A stretch of 64,000 nt of DNA, taken from assembly GCA_938042195.1 (NCBI GenBank), contig CALIRQ010000013.1:1-64000 (forward strand), given 5' to 3'. Shown here one piece after another: positions 37,677-46,535 of the stretch (its first letter is position 1; the number at the start of each line of letters is the position of its first letter). Below the pieces are notes generated by a model. That model searched no databases, was not told the DNA's origin, and saw only the letters and a list, made by a program, of their open reading frames with translations. The translations under genes and the position numbers were made by a program. The DNA comes from an uncultured archaeon. Lineage in GTDB: Archaea > Thermoproteota > Bathyarchaeia > 40CM-2-53-6 > CALIRQ01.

Positions 37677-39314
37677 TCAGCCCCCCTTCAGCGCCTTGGA
37701 TATGCTATACAGGGTCGGGGGCGGCGTCCAAAGGGCGAACGTCTTCAAATAGCTCAGCCCCCCGGCTCGCCTGAGCACCCCCTCGTCCCCGAGCTCCTTA
37801 TAGCCATCCAGAAAAGCTTGGACCAAATGCGAGAACCATTTCCCAAACGATATGAGGTGCCCGGTGTAATATAAGAACTCGGCTACATCCCAAGCCGCGT
37901 CTCCGCCCTTGCTCGATTGCTCCAAATCCAAGAAGTATATTTCGCCATTGGGATCGATCACTACGTTCTCCGGTTTGGCGTCCCCAAGGCAAGCGCCGAT
38001 CCCGTGGATCCTTGCCATCCACCTCCCTAGGCTCTCGAATGCACCCTCTTCCTCAGGCCCGGCATCGCCGGACTTCGAGCAACGCTTGGCCAGATCGGAG
38101 AAGGTTTCCCCCATTATGTACTCCTCCACAAGGGTCCTTTTGGGAAGGCTTAAACAGATCACATCCGGAACCGGAATACCCCGCTCGCGGAAGAGTCTAT
38201 TCATGGCATATTCATTCGACAACCTGGCCTTCCAGCTCAACGCGAACTGCCTGGTACCGAAGGCCACCAGGTTTATCGCGAACCATTTGAAGCCCTGCCA
38301 CTCGGTGAACTTCTTCACCACGAACTTCTCTTGGCCGGCCGAAACTAGGAATACGTCGTTGAGGACCCCTCCCAAGGGCTCCATGGCCAATTTGCATCCC
38401 GGCCTTAGCTCTCCGATCAACTCCATCACATCCAGCTCCACGGCCAAGCTCACCAAGCCCTTTGAGGTCTTGAGGAATCCGTACTTCCTCGGATCCTCCA
38501 AATCCCCCTCGAATCGGGCTTGATGTTCCTCGCGCAGCTTCGAGGCCATCTCCCTGAGTATGAACTCGGGGCTCGTGAGCCCGGCCCTGCTACGCGCTAT
38601 GTAGGCCTTCAGCGCCCTACTGCCCTCCTCCATCAGGTTCACGACGCGCGCCATCGCCCTCTTGGAAAGCGTCCTCTCTATGAAATCCCCCGAGATCGAT
38701 AGGAGCTCCCCCTCATACCTCAGGACCCCGGCCTTAACCAAATTCCCTATGGCCAATTCGTATCCATCGAGCACGCTTTCGAAGAACTTGCTGGCGGGCT
38801 TGAAGCTCGCGAAGGTCGAGCCAAGGTTGGGGAGGAGGCCCGCCCTCTTCTTGATCCTCGCGAGCGGGAAATATCTTCGATCGAACAATAGGCCCTCGGC
38901 CAAGCGACCATATTCCAAGATCAGGCCCTCCAATATTTCCAGCACAATTCTCTCCTTGGCCTTGACCTCCTCCTCCTTTAGATACTCCGGATTGGATAAT
39001 GGGAGATAGGGCATCGAGAGCTTATCCGCTAAGAAATCTCCCAGGACGCCCTTGGAGGCATCCAGCTCAAACAATTCCCTATCGACGAAAAGCGCGTTCA
39101 GATAGCCATTGCCCAGGCCGCTGAAGCGATACCTCAAGCCCTGCGGGAAGTCCGATATTATCGCTACCGCATCCAAGTCGCGGTCTAGGTCCAGGGGGGA
39201 GATCGCCTGTTGGCCGTATAGGAAGGATGCGATAACTTCCCCCGCCCGCTCCATGGCCTCCAGCCGCTCCTTGATTAAGGAGGCCTTCGGATCCAATGGC
39301 TTCAGCCCCCGCAA
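37677..39314 (-). CDS. Kinase-fold protein with a possible N-terminal nucleotidyltransferase-like region
   Basis: GDAKPENVVIDPNGEIYFLDLEQ kinase motifs; N-terminal DLDRDLDAVAII DxD-like. Confidence 0.65.
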   Translation of the reverse strand: MRGLKPLDPKASLIKERLEAMERAGEVIASFLYGQQAISPLDLDRDLDAVAIISDFPQGLRYRFSGLGNGYLNALFVDRELFELDASKGVLGDFLADKLSMPYLPLSNPEYLKEEEVKAKERIVLEILEGLILEYGRLAEGLLFDRRYFPLARIKKRAGLLPNLGSTFASFKPASKFFESVLDGYELAIGNLVKAGVLRYEGELLSISGDFIERTLSKRAMARVVNLMEEGSRALKAYIARSRAGLTSPEFILREMASKLREEHQARFEGDLEDPRKYGFLKTSKGLVSLAVELDVMELIGELRPGCKLAMEPLGGVLNDVFLVSAGQEKFVVKKFTEWQGFKWFAINLVAFGTRQFALSWKARLSNEYAMNRLFRERGIPVPDVICLSLPKRTLVEEYIMGETFSDLAKRCSKSGDAGPEEEGAFESLGRWMARIHGIGACLGDAKPENVVIDPNGEIYFLDLEQSSKGGDAAWDVAEFLYYTGHLISFGKWFSHLVQAFLDGYKELGDEGVLRRAGGLSYLKTFALWTPPPTLYSISKALKGG

Positions 39315-39317
39315 GCC

Positions 39318-40730
39318 CTATGGGAACTCGATCTTATACATCACCAGGTCATGGACGCCTGGATATAGGTGCTCCCACTGGGTGTAATTCCCCTTCCCCG
39401 GCTCCGATCCGCGATAGGATCGTATGGAATCCTCATAGGCCGGCACGAGGCGCGCGTTTCCGATCCATCGATCGCCGGCCACGCCCAAATCCGGGAAGAG
39501 GATCCAGGATTTGGAGAAGCTGGCGTTTTGCCAGATCAGATAGCTCACTCCGTTCGCCCTTAACCAATCCGCGATGGATTGGGGATCGCGAATCGCACCG
39601 GAGGATGCCAAATAATCGAAGCTTAGGAAGGCTTTTGGATCGATCCCGGAATAATATATGATTAGGGGGGAATCGCAAAGGACGATCCCCCCGACATACC
39701 GCTTCTTCAGCTCGAGGGCCGTCCTGTATTCCGGCATTATGATATAGGCCTTCTTTGGGCCTATTAGGCCCTGCGTTGATAAGGGGATCAGCAGGAGCAG
39801 GACAAGGGCCAGCGCCAAGGCCCCCCTCCTCGCCCTCCTCCCCCTGAACTCCGGGAAGGCCGATGGAACGGAAAGGGCCATAAGGGGCATGAGGGGGACT
39901 ATGCGCTCTATGCCGCCCGGGTCTAGCGCTATGGAGTGGGCTATCGAGATGGCGAGGAGGAAGAGAATGGAGGCGGCCACCGCGAACCTGGACCATCCGC
40001 CCTTGATCGAGCCGAAGAGGACCCCTATGAAGAAGAGGAAGAATGTCATCACTAGGGAGAGGTTGGGGTAGAAGAGGAGGACCGCCGGATTGAAGGCTGG
40101 GCGCCATCCTATAAGGGCCAAGTAGGCGGATAGCCAAGCGAAGGGATTCCCTGAGTTCGCATATCCCCATCCGCACCATGCGGCGAAGGACAGGGCCATG
40201 GAGGTCAATGGGATCGAAGCCTCCCTCCATCGCCATCCCCTTTGCGCATAGGCAAGGGCTACGAGGATGGCCGAGAGCGCCCAGCCGGTATAGCTGGTCA
40301 TCATCATGAGGATCAATAGGGCGGAGAAGGGGGCGATCCTATTCTCCATTAGCGCCCATATGGCCAAGCAAAGGAGGAAGCCTAGCGGGGCCTCGATGCT
40401 CGTCAGCACTGAGTAATCCATATGCCATGGCTGTGCCGCTAGGACCAAACCCCCTATAAGGGCCTTCCAAGAGCTCCCGTAGATCCTGTAACATAGGGCC
40501 GAAACTATGGCGCACGTTAGAACCCCCGATAGGAGGCTTATGGCCCTCGGGATCCATAGGCTTCGGCTCCCCAATAAGGCCATGAGGATCGATGAGGCGT
40601 ATTGGTAAAAGGGGGGCCAAATTACGGCCAGGTTTGGCATCGGCTTGAAGTCGCTGTAGACGAAGCCCCTCTCGATTGTCGATACCATTAGGATCCAGCG
40701 ATGATAGCCCTCGCTCAGGCGATCCAGCAT
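39318..40730 (-). CDS. Multi-TM glycosyltransferase, PMT/GT39-like; true N-terminus likely further upstream
   Basis: Many TM segments; N-terminal SDFKPMPNLAVIWPPFYQYASSILM. Confidence 0.7.
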   Translation of the reverse strand: MLDRLSEGYHRWILMVSTIERGFVYSDFKPMPNLAVIWPPFYQYASSILMALLGSRSLWIPRAISLLSGVLTCAIVSALCYRIYGSSWKALIGGLVLAAQPWHMDYSVLTSIEAPLGFLLCLAIWALMENRIAPFSALLILMMMTSYTGWALSAILVALAYAQRGWRWREASIPLTSMALSFAAWCGWGYANSGNPFAWLSAYLALIGWRPAFNPAVLLFYPNLSLVMTFFLFFIGVLFGSIKGGWSRFAVAASILFLLAISIAHSIALDPGGIERIVPLMPLMALSVPSAFPEFRGRRARRGALALALVLLLLIPLSTQGLIGPKKAYIIMPEYRTALELKKRYVGGIVLCDSPLIIYYSGIDPKAFLSFDYLASSGAIRDPQSIADWLRANGVSYLIWQNASFSKSWILFPDLGVAGDRWIGNARLVPAYEDSIRSYRGSEPGKGNYTQWEHLYPGVHDLVMYKIEFP

Positions 40731-40869
40731 AGCCGCGAATCCATAGGTGGAGGCGAAGTAGTCCTGATATAAGAGGAGCTGGAGGGCCCTGGCGGCCGCG
40801 GCCGCTAAGGCGACGAGGAGGATTACGAAGATCGCGCCCAGCGCCCTGCTCCGGATCCCCGCTCCCCCC

Positions 40870-42489
40870 TCATGACGTCCTGATCTGGTCCTTCGCGGCC
40901 TCCCTGATGGTCAACCTAGCCACGTAAAGGTATGCGCAGGTATAAAGCCACAATATGGGGATTATCCCAAGGTTCGGAACGGGGCTCAGGTAGGCCTTCA
41001 GGATGCAATAAATCCCCAGCAAGCCGGCGCCTATCTCGGCGGCGGTCATGCGGCTTAGCTTAACTTGATATGCCTTATCCCTCCAAGTATCGGAAGGCCT
41101 TTCTATGCGGTATTTTGGGGTCCTGGCGAATGTCCCAGGCCCCCTTCCGAATAGGCCCCTCATGACAGAAACCGTATTGCTGAGGCTTATGCCGAAGCCT
41201 ATGACCCCCAATGCCCCGAGGGCCTTGATCTCATCCCTGATGCTCCTCCCCTGCAGCCTCAACGCATACGCGTAGAAAAGCCACATGGAGATCGCGCAGA
41301 AGAATATGGAAACGTTCAGGAGTAGCCAATGCGGCGTATAATTCGCCGCCCTCCAAAGCGATATCGCGATGCCCTCCAGATAGAGCCAGATCTGGAGGTA
41401 TATCGATACGTCCGGCCTGACCCCCGCCCTCTCCACGCTCTCGCTAACGACGGCTGACCAATCGAACTCAACGAGCCTTATGTCGAACAGCGCCGCCACC
41501 ACCGCTATTAGGAACGCGGAGGCCATAAGGGGATGGACGGAGTAATAGGATAGATGTATCGCAGCTTGGACCTTCTGGCCCAAGGTCAGCCTCCTATCGA
41601 GGAGAACCCTCGGGAGGAGCTTCCTAAAGACCCTCATCGAGCCGCTGGCCCATCTGCTCTGCTGCCTCCTCAAAGCTGGGATCGTCGGGGGTATCTCCGC
41701 GAAACATTCGATGTCCCTTACATATAGGGCCCTCCAGCCGAGCAGTTGCATCCTATAGCTCACATCCAAATCCTCCGCCAACGTATCCGATTGCCAACCC
41801 CCTGCCTCGATGATCGCTTCCCTCCTTAGCATCCCAGCCGAACCGTTGAAATTTATGAGATAGCCCCCCGCGCATCTGCCCGCCTGCTCCACTATATGAT
41901 GCCCATCATATCCTATCGCGATGGCCTTTGTAACTATGTTATACTCCCTATTCACGTGGGCCCATCTGCACTGAACCAGGCCGATCTTCGGGTCCTTGAA
42001 ATAGGGAACGATCCTCTCCAAGAAATCGGCCGGCGGTATGAAGTCGGCATCGAATATGGCTATTAAGGAGTTCTTCGTGAACTTAAGGGCGTTCTGAAGG
42101 GCGCCGGCCTTGAATCCCTCCCGGTTATCCCGATGGATCAATTCGATATCGTAGCCCTCATCCCTCATCTCCTTTACGAGCCCCCTCAGGATATCGGTCG
42201 TGACGTCGGTCGAGTCATCCAAGACCAATATTTGGACGAGGGCCTTGCCATATCTATCCACCATCTCCTTACAGGCCCTCAAAAGCCTGACAACCACGTA
42301 GCGCTCATTATAGGTCGGGAGCTGTATGGTGACCCTCTCCCTCCCCCCGACCGGTGGCTTCGGCGCATAATACTCGGAGGCTTTCTTCATCAAGAAGTAG
42401 AAGTTCAATCCATATGGGAGGAAGAGGATCGAGAGCGCGGTGGAGAGGCCCAGCAGCGCGGATCGCATGAGGTCGAAATCGGGACCCAT
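40870..42489 (-). CDS. Family 2 glycosyltransferase (cellulose-synthase-like, membrane)
   Basis: VTIQLPTYNERYVVVRLLRA; FDADFIPPADFL; QQSRWASGSMRVF (QxxRW). Confidence 0.92.
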   Translation of the reverse strand: MGPDFDLMRSALLGLSTALSILFLPYGLNFYFLMKKASEYYAPKPPVGGRERVTIQLPTYNERYVVVRLLRACKEMVDRYGKALVQILVLDDSTDVTTDILRGLVKEMRDEGYDIELIHRDNREGFKAGALQNALKFTKNSLIAIFDADFIPPADFLERIVPYFKDPKIGLVQCRWAHVNREYNIVTKAIAIGYDGHHIVEQAGRCAGGYLINFNGSAGMLRREAIIEAGGWQSDTLAEDLDVSYRMQLLGWRALYVRDIECFAEIPPTIPALRRQQSRWASGSMRVFRKLLPRVLLDRRLTLGQKVQAAIHLSYYSVHPLMASAFLIAVVAALFDIRLVEFDWSAVVSESVERAGVRPDVSIYLQIWLYLEGIAISLWRAANYTPHWLLLNVSIFFCAISMWLFYAYALRLQGRSIRDEIKALGALGVIGFGISLSNTVSVMRGLFGRGPGTFARTPKYRIERPSDTWRDKAYQVKLSRMTAAEIGAGLLGIYCILKAYLSPVPNLGIIPILWLYTCAYLYVARLTIREAAKDQIRTS

Positions 42490-42575
42490 CTGCCGAAACC
42501 ACCAGCGCTATCCAGAGAGTTTATTTCGGGATGGGTTAAGACCCTTTTTAAAACTTATAAATGTAGTCCCGCCCT

Positions 42576-43382
42576 TTGCAAATGGCGCTCATCGCCCGAA
42601 GGGGCGCATATCGCCAATTTTTTGGGCGATCGCCGGCGGGGAGGGCTTTGGAGAGGCTGGAAACCGGGATAAGGGGCTTGGACGAGTTGCTGGGAGGGGG
42701 CTTCCCGAGGGGGAAGACCATATTGGTGGTGGGGAGCCCTGGATCGGGGAAGACCACGTTCGCGATTCAATACCTTTACCGCGGGGCCCTCCTAGGCGAG
42801 GGGGGGCTCTACGTATCCATGGACGAGCCTCCGGAGAACGTTAAATCGGACCTCTCCTCCTTCGGGTGGGACCTCGACGGGATGGAGAAATCCGGGAGGA
42901 TAATATTCGTGGATGCTACCCCCCTCAAGAGGGTCGGAGGGGCGGAGGAGCTCGATGAGGGGGGCTATGAGGTCCAAGAGATGACCTTCCAAAGCCTGAT
43001 CAGAACGATAAGGAAGATAGTTGACGAGGAGGGGATCTCCAGGATAGCGGTTGATCCGATCACGCCATTGATGTTGAGGTATGAAACCCCGCTGGAAAGG
43101 CGGAGGGCCCTGCTTACGTTCTTCGAAAACCTATCGAGGACCAAATGCACATCGATCGTGACAACGGAGCTCAGGACGAGCGTATTCAGGAGGAGCTTTC
43201 AGCTCGAGGAGTTCCTTTCGCAAGGCGTCATATTGCTACATAGTATATTCCACGCCGGTAACCTCGTGAGGGCGATCCAGATCGAGAAGATGAGGGGGAT
43301 AGCGCACGACGCCCAACCCAGGCCCTATAGGATAGGGAAGGATGGCATCGAGGTATTCCCAAGGGATAAGATATTCGGGTGA
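42576..43382 (+). CDS. KaiC-like RecA-superfamily ATPase
   Basis: LETGIRGLDELLGGGFPRGKTILVVGSPGSGKTTFAIQYL. Confidence 0.9.
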   Translation: MQMALIARRGAYRQFFGRSPAGRALERLETGIRGLDELLGGGFPRGKTILVVGSPGSGKTTFAIQYLYRGALLGEGGLYVSMDEPPENVKSDLSSFGWDLDGMEKSGRIIFVDATPLKRVGGAEELDEGGYEVQEMTFQSLIRTIRKIVDEEGISRIAVDPITPLMLRYETPLERRRALLTFFENLSRTKCTSIVTTELRTSVFRRSFQLEEFLSQGVILLHSIFHAGNLVRAIQIEKMRGIAHDAQPRPYRIGKDGIEVFPRDKIFG

Positions 43383-43409
43383 ACGGAATCCCATAACGCC
43401 TTGGTGGGC

Positions 43410-45242
43410 TCAGGGCATTAGGACTATGCCCCTCCCGCTCTCGATCCTAAACCTCATCCAATCCGTCTCGTAGCCCCCGGGCATCTTCACCACCCGAATC
43501 CTCCTCGCCCTGACGCCCCCCTCCTCGAATGCGTCCATTTCTATCACCCCGTCCGATATCGCTTCAAGTTTAGATAGGATCTCCGATCCCGCGCTCGTAT
43601 CGATTGTGAAGAAGAAGCTTCCGCCAAATCCCTTTACCTTTGCGCCAATGGCGTGAACAAAATTCACCAAGGAGTCCAACCTCACTATGTTCGTAATCGG
43701 CGTGATCGAGTCGAAGAGCAGATCCGCGCCATCCCTTAACTCCGATAAGCAACTGGATATGGTTATGGCCATTCCAGTCAAATCGCTAGCGGAGGCTACG
43801 GAATATTTCTCGAGTGATGCCCTTCCGGCCATCTGGGAGTAACAATCTATGAATATTAACCTTCCATCCGCTGGTAGGCCGAATCTGCGCATATCCTCCC
43901 TCACCTCGCTCGGGAAGGCGACGGTGGTGATGATCATAGAAACTTTACCCATCCTAATATTGTAGGATGCTAAGTGCTCCAATAAGAGGGTCTTCCCGGA
44001 TCCTGAATTCCCCTTTATCATCACGATGGATGGCCTCGGGATATTCTTGAGGATCTCGTCCAATGGCTTTGGCCTCCTGCCCCTAAGGCGAGCGGTTGCG
44101 ATGGCCGCGAGGACCGAGATTGGTGTGGCGAGGGCGAGATAGGGGGAGTAGAATACGATAGGGGAGAGGATGAGGGATTCGCTCATGGGACGGCTCAAGA
44201 TAAAGGAGAACCTCTGGCTTGGGGAGTAAACCCAGCCGAGGATGGGGGGGTGGATCGAGACCTCGACATGGATCAAGCCTTCGGGCACGTCCTTGGCGGA
44301 GAAGATGCCATCTTGGGATGAGTTCCCGGAGAGTATCGGGATGGAATCGAGGAATAGCTTGACCTCCGCCCCCTCCACGGGCCTGCCCAAGGGATCCTTA
44401 ATGATAAGGGCCAAATCGTGGAGCTTACAGTTCAGGTCCAAGCTCTGGGCGCTCGTTGGCGAGAAGTTATCGTTCCTATAAACCTCGACCCCCCTGAAGC
44501 TGGCCCTTATTGAGTAAAGGGCGCCCTTTGATGCCTGGAGGAAATAAGCTAGGCTATGCCCCGTGGAGTTTGAGAATCCCTGCCAGATCGGGAGCCGATC
44601 CTGCCAAATCGTTATATTGACCCCGCTGACCGGTAGCCCTGCAGAGTTTAACGCCCTCATTGATATGACCACGTAGCCCTCCTCCAAGAGGGGTAGGACC
44701 ACTTGGGTTGGCGCCGATCTTCCACCCCAATACAGAATCACGTTTACATCCAAGGGGACCTCCTTGGCGGCGACGGATAGCCTTATGGTGGATCCAGGCT
44801 TGAATATATGCTCGACCGGGGCGTAGAAGTAGAAGGGCTGTACCCTCACATCGATCGGCACCCTTACGCTAAGATCTATTATGGTCTCCTCCCTCCCATC
44901 CTTAGCAACCTCCGAGAGCGATATGAGCACCCTGCCGACTGTGGGCTCGGTGGCGCTCATCCAGAGCTTTATTTGCAACGTACCCCTTATGGGGAGGGCC
45001 ACGCTCAGGTAGGGATGCAGATAAAAGTTGATCCCACCGAGGGCGGTGGCTCTTTGCTCAACCCCCTTGGGCAATTCGTTGCTAAGGATCCTGCCCTCGA
45101 ACACTCCAACCCTATAATCCGTATGGGCGTAAAGCTCTAATATTGGGGGGCTTGGTGCAGCGTGGGCCCTCGCGCTAAATAGCGCCAACAACGCCAGCAT
45201 CAAAGCGCTGAGCAAGAGGGCCCTACGTGCCAGCCGGGGCAA
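43410..45242 (-). CDS. Secreted/transmembrane protein: signal peptide, extracellular beta domains, TM, KaiC-like ATPase C-terminus
   Basis: N-terminal LLLSALMLALLALFSARAHAAP; PSIVMIKGNSGSGKTLLLEHLASYN Walker A; DLLFDSITPI Walker B. Confidence 0.75.
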   Translation of the reverse strand: MPRLARRALLLSALMLALLALFSARAHAAPSPPILELYAHTDYRVGVFEGRILSNELPKGVEQRATALGGINFYLHPYLSVALPIRGTLQIKLWMSATEPTVGRVLISLSEVAKDGREETIIDLSVRVPIDVRVQPFYFYAPVEHIFKPGSTIRLSVAAKEVPLDVNVILYWGGRSAPTQVVLPLLEEGYVVISMRALNSAGLPVSGVNITIWQDRLPIWQGFSNSTGHSLAYFLQASKGALYSIRASFRGVEVYRNDNFSPTSAQSLDLNCKLHDLALIIKDPLGRPVEGAEVKLFLDSIPILSGNSSQDGIFSAKDVPEGLIHVEVSIHPPILGWVYSPSQRFSFILSRPMSESLILSPIVFYSPYLALATPISVLAAIATARLRGRRPKPLDEILKNIPRPSIVMIKGNSGSGKTLLLEHLASYNIRMGKVSMIITTVAFPSEVREDMRRFGLPADGRLIFIDCYSQMAGRASLEKYSVASASDLTGMAITISSCLSELRDGADLLFDSITPITNIVRLDSLVNFVHAIGAKVKGFGGSFFFTIDTSAGSEILSKLEAISDGVIEMDAFEEGGVRARRIRVVKMPGGYETDWMRFRIESGRGIVLMP

Positions 45243-45379
45243 ACCCTGTCCACCTTCGAAATCCGTTAGTTGGATGGTATTCGCTCTCTCTCCGCTTTAT
45301 TTATTTTTTAGGGAAGCTTGTTCCGCTTGGCCATTTGATATTTTACTAACGAAATGGCTATGTTTTTAAGGCCAAGCCG

Positions 45380-46414
45380 ATGGACCAAGAGCGATGCCAA
45401 ATGCCATCGAGGATCCGCTCTTGGAGCGCCCTTCGCCTCTCGCCAAGCGAACTATTGTTGCTCTCATCCCTCCTTCCGCTGGCGGCCTTATGCGCCCATG
45501 ACCCCGAATCCTTCAGGCTCGCTTGGAACGAGGGGAGGGGAGGACTGATCTTCGTGGCTTTCTTCGCGATATTCGAATGGCTCTTGGAGGGGAGGGCCCT
45601 GCGGAAGGAGCCGACCAAGAGGGGCCTCATGGCCTACGCAGTATTATTGGCCTCAATATCGGCCTTCTATGGGGCTCGGTATTCCCTTGGCCTAGGGGAA
45701 TGGCTCGCATCAGTAGCGGAGGGCCATGGGATCCCCGGGACTCTCAACTGGATTTGGATGTGGGAATATATCGCCTTCAGCATTTATTTGATCGGCGTGA
45801 TCTCGGCCCTATTCGGCCCCGGGGCGCTGAGGAGGCTTTGCGCCGGGCCCATATACGGGATCGGGATGGCCTCCATATTATTCCTCGACGCCCTATTCCC
45901 CTACGAATCAATAGGCCCGCTCCATTCGATGGCTTTGGTGATAGTAAGGATGGTGGTGGCCTTGGCGCCGCTGGCCGGTATAAAGCTGATAGACATCCCC
46001 TCGATGTCCGTCCCAAGGCCATCCCTGCGCTACTCTGGGAACTCCCTATGGGTTTGGGGGAAGAATGGGTTCATCATACTCGGGATAAATTGGCCATGCG
46101 TTGGCGTCCTGAGCATGCTGATATATTCCTTGATAATAGCCCTGCTCATGATAAAGCTGGATGCCCCCTTCGGGAGAAAGCTCGTTTATGCCATATTCGG
46201 CGCCATAGGCACCTTCGCGATCAACATCCTCAGGATCTTCGCCATAGTATATTATACGGCCTTCATAAGCATCGATATCAAGATATTCCATGAGCTCATT
46301 GGGGAAGCCCTATTCTTGGCTTGGGTCTCGGCCTTCTTGGCCATCATAGTGGTCGTTGAGAACCGGATCGCCAGGGTTGGAGCGGCGATCCCCAAGCTCT
46401 CGGCCGGCCCATGA
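45380..46414 (+). CDS. Exosortase/archaeosortase-family transpeptidase
   Basis: Multi-TM; NWPCVGVLSMLIYSLI, IGTFAINILRIF, FHELIGEALFLAWV (Cys/Arg/His sites). Confidence 0.82.
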   Translation: MDQERCQMPSRIRSWSALRLSPSELLLLSSLLPLAALCAHDPESFRLAWNEGRGGLIFVAFFAIFEWLLEGRALRKEPTKRGLMAYAVLLASISAFYGARYSLGLGEWLASVAEGHGIPGTLNWIWMWEYIAFSIYLIGVISALFGPGALRRLCAGPIYGIGMASILFLDALFPYESIGPLHSMALVIVRMVVALAPLAGIKLIDIPSMSVPRPSLRYSGNSLWVWGKNGFIILGINWPCVGVLSMLIYSLIIALLMIKLDAPFGRKLVYAIFGAIGTFAINILRIFAIVYYTAFISIDIKIFHELIGEALFLAWVSAFLAIIVVVENRIARVGAAIPKLSAGP

Positions 46415-46535
46415 GCTACATTAATTCATTTTCTTGTAAAATTTGAGCGGGGCCCGCTCCAGTTTTGGATAGCATCATATTATGAACGCTTTATCTCCGA
46501 TCGCTCCCATGACTTGGGAAATGGGGGCCCGCTAA

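Noticed and set aside
46451-46466. GAGCGGGGCCCGCTC palindrome after the archaeosortase
   Set aside because: May be a simple terminator or site; no mini-ORF or associated leader, so not treated as another attenuator
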